The translations under genes and the position numbers were made by a program. DNA of 64,000 bases from Hepsetus odoe (Eukaryota > Chordata > Actinopteri > Characiformes > Hepsetidae): assembly GCA_017165825.1 (NCBI GenBank), contig CM029384.1, positions 4,591,351-4,655,350 on the forward strand. The letters run 5' to 3'. Of this stretch, positions 34,864 to 47,470 are shown one piece after another (position 1 is the stretch's first letter; each line of letters opens with the position of its first letter). The notes under the pieces are model-generated. The model ran no database searches. It was given only the letters and a program-made list of their open reading frames with translations, and was not told the origin of the DNA.

Positions 34864-34920
34864 TCAGTACAGCTGTCCATTCAGCTGCCTCAGAACGCCC
34901 ACGACAAACTCCCTCAGCGT
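34864..34920 (-). CDS. MLX: MLX terminal coding exon (isolated beyond the satellite array)
   Basis: A 57-nt exon with CCACAG acceptor. It encodes TLREFVVGVLRQLNGQLY and a stop, matching the family C-terminus (TLREIVIGVLHQLKNQLY). It is in phase with exon 7, which ends HCKPQ. Confidence 0.93.
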   Translation of the reverse strand, partial: TLREFVVGVLRQLNGQLY

Positions 34921-37900
34921 CTGTGGAGCAACAACAACACGGGAAAAAGTCCAAATGAAAGTCTAAAATCTACTACAGGGGCTATTTTGCTACACATGCA
35001 TGGTGAAGCAATAATGTGACAGTAAGAAAAAAATGGCACGCATGACTAAGTGCTTTTATCCACACGCATGAGTTCAAACATCCATAGGAACTCAGGAAGT
35101 GGGGACATTCGACGCAGACAGATTTGTCAGAGGCTTCATTTGATGATGACAGGACGGTCAGCCCAACTGGTGCTTATAATATCTGATACATAATCGTGAC
35201 TTTAATGATACGGTATATCATTATTATTAAAGCAAGTATTATTATAATATAATATTATTATAATATACACGCAAAAGTGAAATCTGAGGTTGCCCAATCT
35301 ACTTTCACATTGTGGGGTGCATTAAAATGATAAAATGCTAAATTATATATGCTTAATTTTTACAGCCTTAAAATGAGCAGCTCTAGTAAAGTGCTCATAT
35401 ACTGAATTTAATAACAAAGCAGTGCTTTTATATCTAATTTAATAGCTTTGAGTATAATATGCCTAATTTAATAACAGCTTTAGTGTACATATCTAATTTA
35501 ATAACAGCTTTAGTGCTCATATACCTAATTTAATAACAGCTATAGTGCTTTTATATCTAATTTAATAACAGCTTTAGTGCTTTTATACCTAATTTAATAA
35601 CAGCTTTAGTACTTTTATACCTGAATTTAATAACTTAGCTTTAGTGTACCTATCTAATTTAATAACAGCTAGTGGCACATATCTAATTTAATAGCAGCTT
35701 ACAGTGCTTTTATATCTAAATTTAATAACAGCTTTGGTGCTTTATATCTAATTTAATAACAACTTTAGCGCTTTATATCTAATTTAATAACAGCTAGTGC
35801 TTTTATATCTAATTTAATAACAGCTTTAGTGCTTTTATATCTAATTTAATAACAGCTTTAGTGCTTTTATATCTAATTTAATAACAGCTTTGCTTTATAT
35901 CTAATTTAATAACAGCTTTAGACTTTATATCTAATTTAATAACAGCTTTAGTGCTTTTATATATAATAACAACTTTAAGCGACTTTATATCTCAATTTAT
36001 GCAGCTTTAGTGCTTTTTTATATATAATAACAGCTTTAGCGCTTTTATATCTAGTTTAATAACAGCTTTAGTGGAAAAAAAAAAAGTAAAGTAATAGCCC
36101 TTGTCATTGCGAGTCCGGCACAGCACACATGAACCACAACGAGTGGACCTCTGCATTTAACACATGCACCTCAAACCCGTGCAGCAGTGGGCAGCTATTG
36201 AAAAGCGCCGGGGAGCAGTGATGGGGGCGGTACCTTGCTCAAAGGGTACCTCAGGGCAACCCTATTGGGAAGAGGTTTGAACCCCAATCCTCGATCATAC
36301 GGCTAAGCAGCCTATGCTGACCACTGCTGCTGATGCTTTAGTGCTTTATATCTAATTTAATATGTAGCTTTAGTGCTTTTATATCTAATTTAATAACAGC
36401 TTTAGTGTACTATATCTAATTTAATAACAACTTTGAGTAACATATCTAATTTAATAACAGCTTTAGTGCTTTATATCTAATTTAATAGCTTTAGTGCTTT
36501 TATATATAATTTGATAACAGCTTTAGTGCTTTTATATCTAATTTAATAACGGCTTTAGTGGCACATATCTAATTTAATAACAGCTTTAGTGCTTTTATAT
36601 GTCTAATTTGATAGCAGCTTTAGTGCTTTTATATCTAATTTAATAACAGCTTTGGTGCTTTTATATCTAATTATGCTGGCTTGATGGCACATATCCTAGA
36701 TTTAATAACAGCTTTAGCGCTTTTATATATAATTTAATAACAGCTTTAGTGCTTTTATATCTAATTTGATAACAGCTTTAGTGCTTTTATATCTAATTTA
36801 ATAACAGCTTTAGTGCTTTTATATCTAATTTAATAACAGCTTTAGTGCTTTTATATCTAATTTAATAACAGCTTTAGTGCTTTTATATATAATTTAATAA
36901 CAGCTTTAGCTCTTTTATATCTAATTTAATAACAGCTTTAGCGCTTTTATATCTAATTTAATAACAGCTTTAGTGCTTTTATATATAATTCAATAACAGC
37001 TTTAGTGCTTTTATATATAATAGCAGCTTTAAGCGCTTTTATATCTAATTTAATAACAGCTTTAGTGGAAAAAAAAAAAAAGTGAAAGTGACAACCCTTG
37101 TCATTGCGAGATCACGGCACAGCACACATGAACCACAATGAAATTGGACCTCTGCATTTAACCCATGCACTCAAACCCCGTGCAGCAGTGGGCAGCTATT
37201 GTAAGCGCCGGGGAGCAATGATGGGGATGGTACCTTGCTCAAGGGTACCTCAGGGCAACCCTATTGGGAAGGAGTTTGAACCCCAATCCTCCGATCATAC
37301 AGCTAACGCCCTAACCGCTAGGCCACTGCTGCCCGTGCTTTTAGTGCTTTTATATCTAATTTAATAACAGCTTTAGCGCTTTTATATCTAATTTAATAAC
37401 AGCTTTAGTGCTTTTATATATAATTTAATAACAGCTTTGAGTATGCTTTTATATCCTAATTTAATAACAGCTTTGAGTGCTTTATATATAATTTAATAAC
37501 AGCTTTAATGACACATATCAATTTAATAACAGCTTTAGTGCTTTTATATATAATTTAATAACAGCTTTAGTGCTTTTATATCTAATTTGATAACAGCTTT
37601 AGTGCTTTTATATATAATTTAATAACAGCTTTAGTGCTTTTATATCTAATTTGATAACAGCTTTAGTGCTTTTATATATAATTTAATAACAGCTTTAGTG
37701 TACTATATCTAATTTGATAACAGCTTTAGTGCTTTTATATCTAATTTAATAACAGCTTTAGTGCTTTTATATCTAATTTAATAACAGCTTTAGTGCTTTT
37801 ATATCTAATTTAATAACAGCTTTAGTGCTTTTATATCTAATTTAATAACAGCTTTAGTGGCACATATCTGAATTTAATAGTAGCTTTAGTGCTTTTATAT

Positions 37901-40900
37901 ATAATTCAATAACAGCTTTAGTGCTTTTATATCTAATTGATAGCAGCTTTAGTGCTTTATATCACAATTTGATAACAGCTTTAGTCTTTATATCTAATTT
38001 AATAACAGCTTTAGTGCTTTTATATCTAATTTGATAACAGCTTTAATTAACATATCTGAATTTGATAACAGCTTTGAGCTTTATCTAATTTAATAACAGC
38101 TTGGAATTATTTTATATCCTAATTTAATAACAGCTTTAGTGATTTTATATATAATAACAGCTTTAGTGCTTTTATATCTAATTTAATAACAGCTTTAGTG
38201 ATTTTATATATAATAACAGCTTTAGCGCTTTATATCCTAATTTAATAACAGCTTTGAGTACTTTTATATATCTAATTTAATAACAGCTAGCTTTATATAA
38301 TTTGATAACAGCTTTAGCTTTTATATCTAATTTAATAACAGCTTTTAATTAGTACATATCTATTTAATAATAGCTTTAGTGCTTTTATATCTAATTTAAT
38401 AGCTTTAGTGTACATATATAATTTAATAACAGCTTTAGCGCATATCTAATTTAATAACAGCTTTAGTGCTTTTATATATAATTTAATAACAGCTTTAGTG
38501 CTTTTATATCTAATTTAATAACAGCTTTAGTGCTTTTATATCTAATTTAATAACAGCTTTAGTGCTTTTATATCTAATTTAATAACAGCTTTAGTGCTTT
38601 TATATATAATAACACAGCTTTAGTGCTTTTATATCTAATTTGATAACAGCTTTAGTGCTTTTATATCTAATTTGATAACAGCTTTAGTGCTTTTATATCT
38701 AATTTAATAACAGCTTTAGTCTTTATATGAGAATTTGATAAGCAGCTTTGGTCTTTTATATCTAATTTGATAACAGCTTTAGTGCTTTTATATCTAATTT
38801 AATAACAGCTTAGGTGCTTTTATATCTAATTTAATAACAGCTTTAGTGATTTTATATATGTAACTTTGTGCTTTTATATCTAATTTAATAACAGCTTTAG
38901 TGATTTTATATATAATAACAGCTTTAGCGCTTTTATATCTAATTTAATAACAGCTTTAGTGCTTTTATATCTGAATTTAATAACAGCTGGCGCTTTATAT
39001 CTAATTTGATAACAGCTTTGGCTTTTTATATATCTAATTGTACCCAGCTTTAGTGCTTTTATATATAATTTAATAATAGCTTTGAGTAGCATATATCTAA
39101 TTTAATAACAGCTTTAAGCGCTTTTATATATAATTTAATAGCTTTAGTGCTTTTATATCTAATTTGATAACGCTTTAATTGCTTTTATATCTAATTTAAT
39201 AACAGCTTTAGTGCTTTTATATATAATTTAATAATAGCTTTAGTGCTTTTATATCTAATTTAATAACAGCTTTAAGCGCTTTATATATAATTTAATAACA
39301 GCTTTAGTGCTTTTATATCTAATTTAATAACAGCTTTAGCGCTTTTATATCTAATTTAATAACAGCTTTAGCGCTTTTATATCTAATTTAATAACAACCA
39401 GCGCTTTATATCTAGTTAATAACAGCTTTAGTGCTTTATATATAATTTAATAATAGCTTTAGTGCTTTTATATCTAATTTAATAACAGCTTTAAGCGCTT
39501 TATATATAGTTTGAACTAGTGCTTTTATATCTAATTTGATAACAGCTTTAGTGCTATCTAATTTAATAGTAACTGATGCTTTTATATCTAATTTAATAAC
39601 AGCTTTAGTGATTTTATATATAATAACAGCTTTAGCGCTTTTATATCTAATTTAATAACAGCTTTAGTGCTTTTATATATAATTTAATAACAGCTTTGAG
39701 TAGCACATATCTAATTTGTGTAACTTTAGTGCTTTTATATCTAATTTAATAACAGCTTTGATCTTTTATATCTAATTTAATAACAACAAGATGCTTTTAT
39801 ATCTAATTTAATAACAGCTTTGAAGTGCTTTATCATCTAATTTAATAACAGCTTAAGTGCTTTTATATCACAATTTAATAACAGCTTTGAGTGCTTTTAT
39901 ATAATTTAATAACAGCTTTGTTCTTTTATATCTATTTGATAACAGCTTTAGTGCTTTTATATCTAATTTAATAGCAGCTTTAGTACTTTATATCTAATTT
40001 AATAACAGCTTAAAAGTAGCACATATCTAATTTAATAACAGCTTTAGTGCTTTTATATATAATTTAATAGCAGCTTTAGTGGCAATATATAATTTAATAA
40101 CAGCTTTAGTGCTAATATCTAATTTAATAACAGCTTTAGTGCTTTTATATATAATTTAATAACAGCTTTAGTGCTTTTATATCTAATTTGATAACAGCTT
40201 TAGTGCTTTTATATCTAATTTTATAAGTCTTAGTGTTTATATCCAATGTTCTAACAGTATCTAAATGTTTTTTACTTTCACGCTACACCACATTTGCGTT
40301 TGGAAGAATTTGAAGATTGGGCTTGATGAAGAGACTGAAGATGGTCTGAAGATATCTAATGTTCTAACAGTCTTAGTGTTTATATCTAATGTTCTAACAG
40401 CCCTGGTGCTCACAGGTTTCTCTTTAATGTCTGACGAGTAAGTGTGGTTCACCTGGGGTTTGCAGTGCTCCTCGATCCAGCTGAAGACGCAGGCTGAGAG
40501 CTCCTGGAAGCTGCTGACGGAGACGGAGGTGCTGAAGGACTGGAACAGAGAATCCATGATGTTCTGGAAAACGCTGAACTTCACCTGGTCCGACACCTGC
40601 TCGTTGCCTTGCTGAGGGTTATTCTGGTGCGCCTTCACTATGTGCTCATAGTTGCTGGACGACATGCAAAGCATCCAGAAAAGACAGGAGAGCAAAAATA
40701 CATTTTGATATTTATGAAGCAAAAACCAGCCAATATTATTTCCCCACTTGTATCTAAATTTTCTTTTACTTTCACTCTACACCACATTTGCGACACGCAG
40801 CCCTCTCTCCCTAGCATTCGCTCGATTAAACTCGATTAGCCAATAAAATCCAACGCTCTCTGCAAGGACTACATCAGTTTGCTTAATAACAAACTGTTTA

Positions 40901-43900
40901 AATTGCCCTACTGGTCTCGAACGGTCAGACAGGGTGAAACGACTGAACTGTGTTCAAATGCAGTTGAAATTTCTTTATATTATTTTCTTTTCCCAACCCA
41001 ACCTTTTTTCCTTGAAAAGTCAGTTTTCCGGACTTCAGTATCGAATATAATGTGTCGTCATTATTAGACTTTATTATTTTGATTAGCTGGGCTTTTATAT
41101 AATAGAACCCTTAGACCCTTTTATAAAAAACTGCCTGCACGCAAATCGATGCGAAAGAAATGAACTCTTACAGCCTCAGTTCCACTTAATCAGAGTGAAC
41201 TTTAGTCCGACTGCTTGTGTCCTGATTCTTCTTCCTCTCGGTGGAGCTTGTTCCATCCCGGCGAGGGCGAGGGTCACTCATAAGCCCCTGATGACCTGCC
41301 TGTCACCAGCAGGCCACCGTGACGGGATAAACCCTCTTAAATCTGTGCACCAATCACTCACCCAAACACTGCAGTATCGTAAAAGTCGTGTATTCGTGGA
41401 AAAGTCGGAATTCTTCTATTCTCTTCTTTACTTCCCAAACACACGTACATTTATATGAATATTAAAAAGCAGATTAATTACTTATTTTAAGAGAAAGCAC
41501 TAAGAGAACTTTCAGGATGCATCGTTATTATCCAAATCATCATCATCTCTTCTAGAGTTGTGATAGAGTTTTTAACCGTTAACCTGGTGGCAAATTCAAT
41601 CTTAAAAATCTAAAATAAATAAAACTTGTTTTGTGCCCCTCTCATTATTGATTCTTTAAAAGCATCAATTTAATTTTAATCAAGGACTTAAAAAAAAAAA
41701 AACCCACTCACGTTTTCATAATCTTCAGAGCCATCACTTCCTTCCTGAGAGTGGACACTTCCTCCTCCTGCTTTTTCTTCTCTTTATGAAGGAACTGAAT
41801 ATAGTCTATGGCTGCAAAACCGCATGCACGCACACACACACACACACACACAGCATCAAAGAAAGAAAAGACAACAATGTATCAGAGTGCAAAAACAGTT
41901 TAAATGATTTATACATAAATATCATTTACATATTTCAGTTTTATAGGCACAAACAACCAGCCTGGCATAAACATGGTCATAAATTTGAAAACGGACCCTG
42001 CTGCCAGTGCCTCGCACCACTGGGAGGAGTTACGCACCGTTGTTGACTCGGATTATTCCATGAGATTATACCATTTTGGAGATGACCCAGTCACTGATGT
42101 GGCCTTACTCAAACCTGCTCAGGCGTTCAATCCTGCCCATTTCTCCCACATCCTACAAGATCTGAAACCCATGGTGTGATTTGTGAGGCTCGTACTTTTC
42201 TGCAGCACTGTGGCTTTGCTGATCTTCTGTGTGGCCATGGCAAACTCGGACTGCTGCTGACAGGTGGGCACTATAGACTGCAGGTCATCATAGCCTTTCT
42301 GCAGGAGCCAAACAGATACAACCAAAACGTTAGCGCCGTGGACCGGAATGGGTCTCTCCTTACAAAAAGGCGACAGCTTCAACAAACTGAAGCGTTTCTT
42401 GGCAGAGCTGGATGGGTCTTCTATTCCATTTATCAGGTTTCTTTATTCAGCAAATCTCTCTCTCCTTTCCCAGCCACCCAAACACTCCGTTTTGTGTACC
42501 TTAATAGCATCCCTGCGTTTCTGCTCAGCCTGTGTGTGGGCTTGTCTCCGGCGGTCTTTATAGGAGTCTTTGTAGGCCGTCTCATGTCTGTAGTCGCTGT
42601 CTTCATCATCTAAGGAACAAACAGAAGACATCATAAACCACCACAGCTATCCCACTGTGAAGAATACAAAGGCTGTCTTCTACACCAAGCTACCACAAGT
42701 GTTTAGAAAGTCCATGACCTACATATTCTTCTATTTCAGAAAATAACCTCCGCTTGAGCGCTTTTGCATAAAGAGCACCACACAAGAGACAGAAATCAGT
42801 GTTATATGTCCATTTACCAACCCTTTGTCTTTAATTAATACAGATCCGTTTTTGTTACTGTGCTTTACGGGAACATCAGTGAGGACTGGAGGATTAAAGG
42901 AATTGGTTTTTCTGACAGAAGCCACTGAATAGAAAAATCACATGCTTTGTGCAGCTCAGCTCTCCTGTATGGAGTGGAGAGTAAATAGTTCTTGCGATTC
43001 TGACAGTGCTACATACGAGCCTTTTTCAAAAGGGGAAGTGGTGTCGTGTTTCTCCGAAGTGCTGTAAAATATCCTTTTCAATGTTTTTTATTCTTTTCTT
43101 TTTATTGTCGTCTTTTCGGAGGGGAGGCATGTGCTGTGAAAACACTCAGACATCAGCACGGCATCAAAGAAAGATCCTGCCGTTTCCCTGAGAGATAATT
43201 TGAGGGTTTGTTCACATGAACTGAAACAAAGCAAGTATCCTGAGGCACACCAGTGAGATTCAAACATTTAGATCCCTCGCTATATCCAACCCTTTCGTTC
43301 CATTTACAAAACAACGAGGCCGTGTTCTGACCTGATGCGCATGCTTTCTAATATTTGTGGGACAAGAGTTTACTCTGAAGGAGGTCATGAACTGGTCACG
43401 AACAGGATGGGCTTCATGTAAACACCAGGGAGAGAACCCTGGAGAGGAGAGCCATCCATTTTAAGGTGTAAATATTCACTAAATCCTTCGTTTGATTTAA
43501 ACAGACACAATCCGATACATTTTCCAACACAGCAAAACTAAAGACTGGCGGAAAATGTGACTTGAATGATTAAAATGAAAGCATTTATATTTGTGAGTTC
43601 AAACTGTCCCAATCCCATCCCACCATACCAGCCGTTCTGGCCCCCAGAACAGCCGGCTGGAGAGTCGTCTTAGCACCTTTAAAAGTAAAGGGCCTATTCT
43701 TTTATCTTTTTTTACTAATTCAAGTCATTTTTTAAGAAATGCACCCTCCCTAACTGCACAGACCACAGACATGAGAAGAAAGCTGAACTCAGTGGCAGGT
43801 CCAGCCATCATCTCTGTTTCGGCTGGGAAACGGACTCCTCCCACGCAGCGAAACCTGATTTTGTGTTGCAGTGGTTTCAGTTTTGGGGCTGGTGTTCAGG

Positions 43901-46900
43901 CGTTCTCTGTTCTCAACACACCCGATCCAGAACATGAAGTTCCCCGATGGGCTGGATCAGGTGTGCTGGGACAGGCAATAGTTAGAACTGTCTGGCCCCA
44001 GGACTGGAATTGAAAACCACTGCCCCAGAGGACTGGCCCAGTTTATTCATCTGGTACATATTTTCACAGCATGACTAATATTTGTGGACCCAGTTTGTTT
44101 TACTGCACATTTCATTATTTTGCCTTGTTTGGAGCCGATCAAGGTGAGCGCAGGGTGAAACACACCCTCAAACGGGATACGGGTTTACGTTCTGATAAAG
44201 TGATGAATGTCCATTTAGGTAGTAAAGGGACCCAATATTTTTGTCAGTCAGCAGTTTTGGAGACAGAACAACTTATTTTTCAGTCTAAATATTTTTCTAA
44301 TAATAGTATTACTTCTTAAATGAAGGATATAAACAGAAAGTTAAACTTGTACCTGTGTTTGGTACTGAGGAGGCACTAGTGGATCCTATGCTGTTGGCTC
44401 TGGAGACCACAGTTCCTTTACGAGAGCTCTCTGCAAAGAAACCTACCGGTGGAAAAAAAACAACAACAAAAAAACACAAAGTATCTAGTTCATAAAGGGC
44501 TGCATGAAGGAACTAACACTTCATGGAGAAGAGTGTCCCACTGAGTGCAAACTATCAGCACAAATAAAAAAATCACAAGGCTGCGTTCAACAGACCAAAC
44601 TAACACCAACCAGAAACGTGTGATGTGCTTAATTTATCATATTTAAAAACACACGATTTTTACACATAAAATTTTTTTTGGATATTTTGTGTTCAAGTAT
44701 GTTAAACTCAAAGCAGCTCTTTCTACACTGCATGACACAAATTATTACTGGCCAAAGTCACCCTATTCTTGGTGTAAATCAGAATTAAATAAAGGTTTAA
44801 GCACTTACTGTGGTCGAAGCCGTTGTCACTAAACGTGCCATCCGTCTGTTGAGCCATGGCAAGCGAAGTGCAGGATGAGAAAGAAACACTTGTATTAGAT
44901 TAATCAAAATGTCGCAAGGCTGATGTTTTTCTTTCCATGAAAGGAGAAAGAGTCGCACAAAGACACAAACCATCAACCGGCACCAACAACCCACACACCT
45001 GGCACATCTGGGACAGCCGTGCTCCCCACTGCGAGACGTCCTCAATAAATAAAGGCCAGGCTGACACGTTTGTTATTGCTTTACAAATCAACCGTGAAAG
45101 GCCACGTGCGTTTGATAATGTTCGAATCAGAAACAGGCACTCACAATCAGAGGGGCATCAAGTGCCACAAACATCACAACAGATACAAGGTTTTTAACAC
45201 CATATTCCACAAAACACCATTTTTAAAAAACTTTAACAAGACGGAAAGTGACTGCATCACTGTGAACACACCGCAGCACACGGTGAAATGTTCCATCTGC
45301 ATTTAACCCATCATCACCCATCACACATACATCCAGGGCCCGGGCAGCAGTGATGGGAACAGGACTTTGCTCTGGGTAACCTACTAGTCTGGGACTCCAA
45401 CCCGTACTCTTGGTAAATGCATTAAAGTGTGGGTAGGCCACCACTGCCACCCGAAAATATGACACAAAGTGCCATAGAGGTGTCCTACGGTGCCCTAGGA
45501 ACTAGGCCACATAATCAGGTTCGAGTCCCGGACCGGAAGGGTGCCTTGAGGTGCCCTTGAGCAAGGTACCGTTTCCAACACTCTTCCCTGGGTGCTGGAT
45601 ATGACTACCACTGCTGGATGGTGAGAATAGGTTAGATACAGATGTTTTTTGTTGTTGTTCACCGTTTGCTGTGCTGTTCACATTGGAAAAGTCACTTTCA
45701 CTTCACTTTACTTTTAAAAACTACCATTAAAAACTCTCTTTAGCGTCCAAGAACTGACGAGGGGGCGGCTCAGTTAATCAATGATAAAAATTCTGACATT
45801 CAGCGATTATAAAGTTATAATTGGCATTACAGCGATACGAGGAAAAAAACGCAGACGTTGAGAAGGATCCAGGAGAGTGGTGGAGCCCAGAAGGTCTCAC
45901 TCCAACCTGGAGGGAATAATCTGTACTCTTAAGCACGGGGGTTCACAGACTGGGGTTTAACTCGAGACATTTCCGACTGCGTGCAACAGTGCACATAATT
46001 CATCTCGTTTATTATGAGGAATTTTTATTTATGTCATTTATTTCAAAATAATTCTAAATGCTTAAGTAATTAATATTTTTCTTTTATTATAAACTGTCTC
46101 GATTTAATCGATACAACATGAATGATGTAAAAACAGAAAAGTTTAATAATAAAAAGCTTGAAAAATGCATGATGTTTCCAAAGTTCCCGAAAGCCGGGTT
46201 GAATAATCATGACACCGATGTGACCAAAACCTGGATGATTATTTACACCATCATGGAGCAGCCATCAATGAAATGATCTGATTTACTCCGAAAAGCCTCA
46301 AAACAACAACGGATATCACAGCGCCCAGTTTAAACCAGTAACGACACTGGTCTCTGCGACACTTCTCACCAAATGCTGTGATATTTTCATCCATCTTCCT
46401 TCTATTCTTTAGTTTTTCGTTGCTGTTTTCATGGGATTACGTTGCAGAAATGTGAATTATAATGCATTCTTAGATCACAGTTTCCAATTTATGTTCATCC
46501 CTGAGAATAAAACGGGATTTTGTTATTGGACCAATAAGAAGGACACATTCAAATGAGATTGTTTCTGATTGGCTGCCCTGAATCGAAACTTTATCAAAAG
46601 CAGAAAGGCGTCACAGCAGCGCTGCACAGCAATCCTCAGATTTCATCCAATAATGTGCTTCTTAAACTGCAATCTGATCAAATATTGATCATGTTTTACA
46701 GAAAACCCAGTGAAATGTTATAAATAAACAGCCCTCGGGTACTTTATTAACCATAAATATCAATCCCCTTAAAACAGTCTCTATGTTGTTAAATAATAAA
46801 GACGGGCTTTTCTGAGATTCATCTCAAAACAACAAACAATATAACTCGAAAAAACACGTTATTTAGTAAAATTGTCAAAAAACTACCTCACAGCTGGCCC

Positions 46901-47374
46901 AACTCTCCGTTCCACCTTAACTGGCGGACCTGCGCGAGCCCGGCGCGCCTCGGACGCTGACAGCGACCCCATTTAAGGTGGAAAGGAAAAGTTCAACAAG
47001 AAGCTAATTTTAGCTTGGTAGCAACTCCTTCCCAGATCAGGAATCGCTGCATTAACGTGTTCGCTCACTCATACCCACAATAAACCTTTCGACAGAGGTG
47101 TTTAAACGAGCCTTTAAAGTTTTTAAAGCGTGCTATTTTGAAAGAACAGGAAGATGTTAGCTAATGCTAAACAAAAAGAAACTACCGCTAGCTAAGTTTT
47201 GTTTAGCCGACCAGCTGAAAGTGGAGTTGAGTTTTGGGCTTTAGGCGGAGGGGGGCGCGTGAACAAACTCTCTGGAAGAATCTGAAAGATAAAAAAGCAA
47301 ATCTGCGCGTAAACTGAAGGATATTTTCCTACTTTTTGCCAGGGGTCCTCCGGCGACGCGCTGGGCTCCGTCAT
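34864..47374 (-). CDS. MLX: MAX-like protein X, complete, eight exons
   Basis: A bHLH-leucine-zipper factor that dimerises with MondoA/ChREBP or MAD proteins, binds E-box/carbohydrate response elements and shuttles from cytoplasm to nucleus. Exons in transcript order: 47333-47374 (MTEPSASPEDPWQK), 44809-44845, 44353-44442, 42500-42609, 42196-42298, 41712-41811, 40453-40654, 34864-34920. All junctions are GT-AG and in phase, giving 246 residues, close to the short human isoform. The basic region is residues about 76-93 (RRRQAHTQAEQKRRDAIK), with helix-loop-helix at about 94-140 (KGYDDLQSIVPTCQQQ, ISKATVLQKTIDYIQFLHKE), then zipper (KKKQEEEVSTLRKEVMALK). The C-terminal dimerisation/cytoplasmic-localisation region is VKFSVFQNIMDSLFQSF, ELSACVFSWIEEHCKPQ and TLREFVVGVLRQLNGQLY. 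The final exon is split off by a 5.5-kb intron that is nearly all satellite. Confidence 0.96.
36085..36330 (-). mobile_element. tRNA-derived SINE, family B (copy 8, inside satellite)
   Basis: It follows GTGGAAAAAAAAAAAA and contains CTTGTCATTGCGAG, CCTATTGGGAA and GAACCCCAATCCTC. It shares these private features with copy 9 about 1.0 kb away. Confidence 0.85.
37081..37335 (-). mobile_element. tRNA-derived SINE, family B (copy 9, inside satellite)
   Basis: A well-preserved copy with the same A-run junction to the satellite as copy 8 and the same private CCTATTGGGAA change. It ends GGCCACTGCTGCCC before the array resumes. Confidence 0.88.
45243..45452 (-). mobile_element. tRNA-derived SINE, family B (copy 10, MLX intron 1)
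   Basis: It contains GAAAGTGACTGCATCACTGT, AGCAGTGATGGGAACAGGAC and GGCCACCACTGCC. It faces copy 11 head to head. Confidence 0.8.
45485..45710 (+). mobile_element. tRNA-derived SINE, family B (copy 11, MLX intron 1)
   Basis: It has a decayed head AACTAGGCCACATAATC, B-box GGTTCGAGTCCC, TGCCCTTGAGCAAGGTACCG, and tail GTTGTTCACCGTTTGCTGTG then GTCACTTTCACTTCAC. Confidence 0.8.
46892..46972 (-). CDS. MLX: Candidate alternative first coding exon of MLX
   Basis: Within a GC/CpG-rich island in MLX intron 1 there is an ATG (46972 downward) followed by 27 open codons: MGSLSASEARRARAGPP, then VKVERRVGPA. A donor GTGAGG follows at 46891. The donor phase (0) fits the exon 2 acceptor exactly, so splicing would give an alternative N-terminus with the rest of MLX in frame. 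Mammalian MLX also has long isoforms with an Arg/Ala/Gly-rich N-terminal insert (family knowledge). There is no transcript evidence here. Confidence 0.4.
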
Positions 47375-47470
47375 TGTGGAGTAAACAGAGAGAGACCGCG
47401 GGCCGGGCGGCAGCGCCCCCTGCTGGACACTCCCCCAAACAACAACACTCCGAGAGCAGTCCCAGTCCGA

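Larger units (their letters stand above)
35370..40255. repeat. 32-bp AT-rich satellite array in last MLX intron
   Basis: Head-to-tail units of 32 bp built from TTTAGTGCTTTTAT and ATCTAATTTAATAACAGC, about 4.9 kb in all. Subtracting two SINEs leaves roughly 135 units. The common variants are ATATAATTT for ATCTAATTT, and GATAAC for AATAAC. Units at the right edge (40220-40400) are a related form, ATCTAATGTTCTAACAG. Some stretches (36740-37060, 38460-38600) are nearly perfect, while others are riddled with indels. Confidence 0.97.

Noticed and set aside
35370..40255. Regular 32-bp repeats resembling a CRISPR array
   Set aside because: Units are head-to-tail with no unique spacers and lie in a vertebrate intron; this is a satellite.
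41786..42179. Open frames between MLX exons 5 and 6 on the plus strand
   Set aside because: Antisense to MLX and without recognisable family or splice sites.
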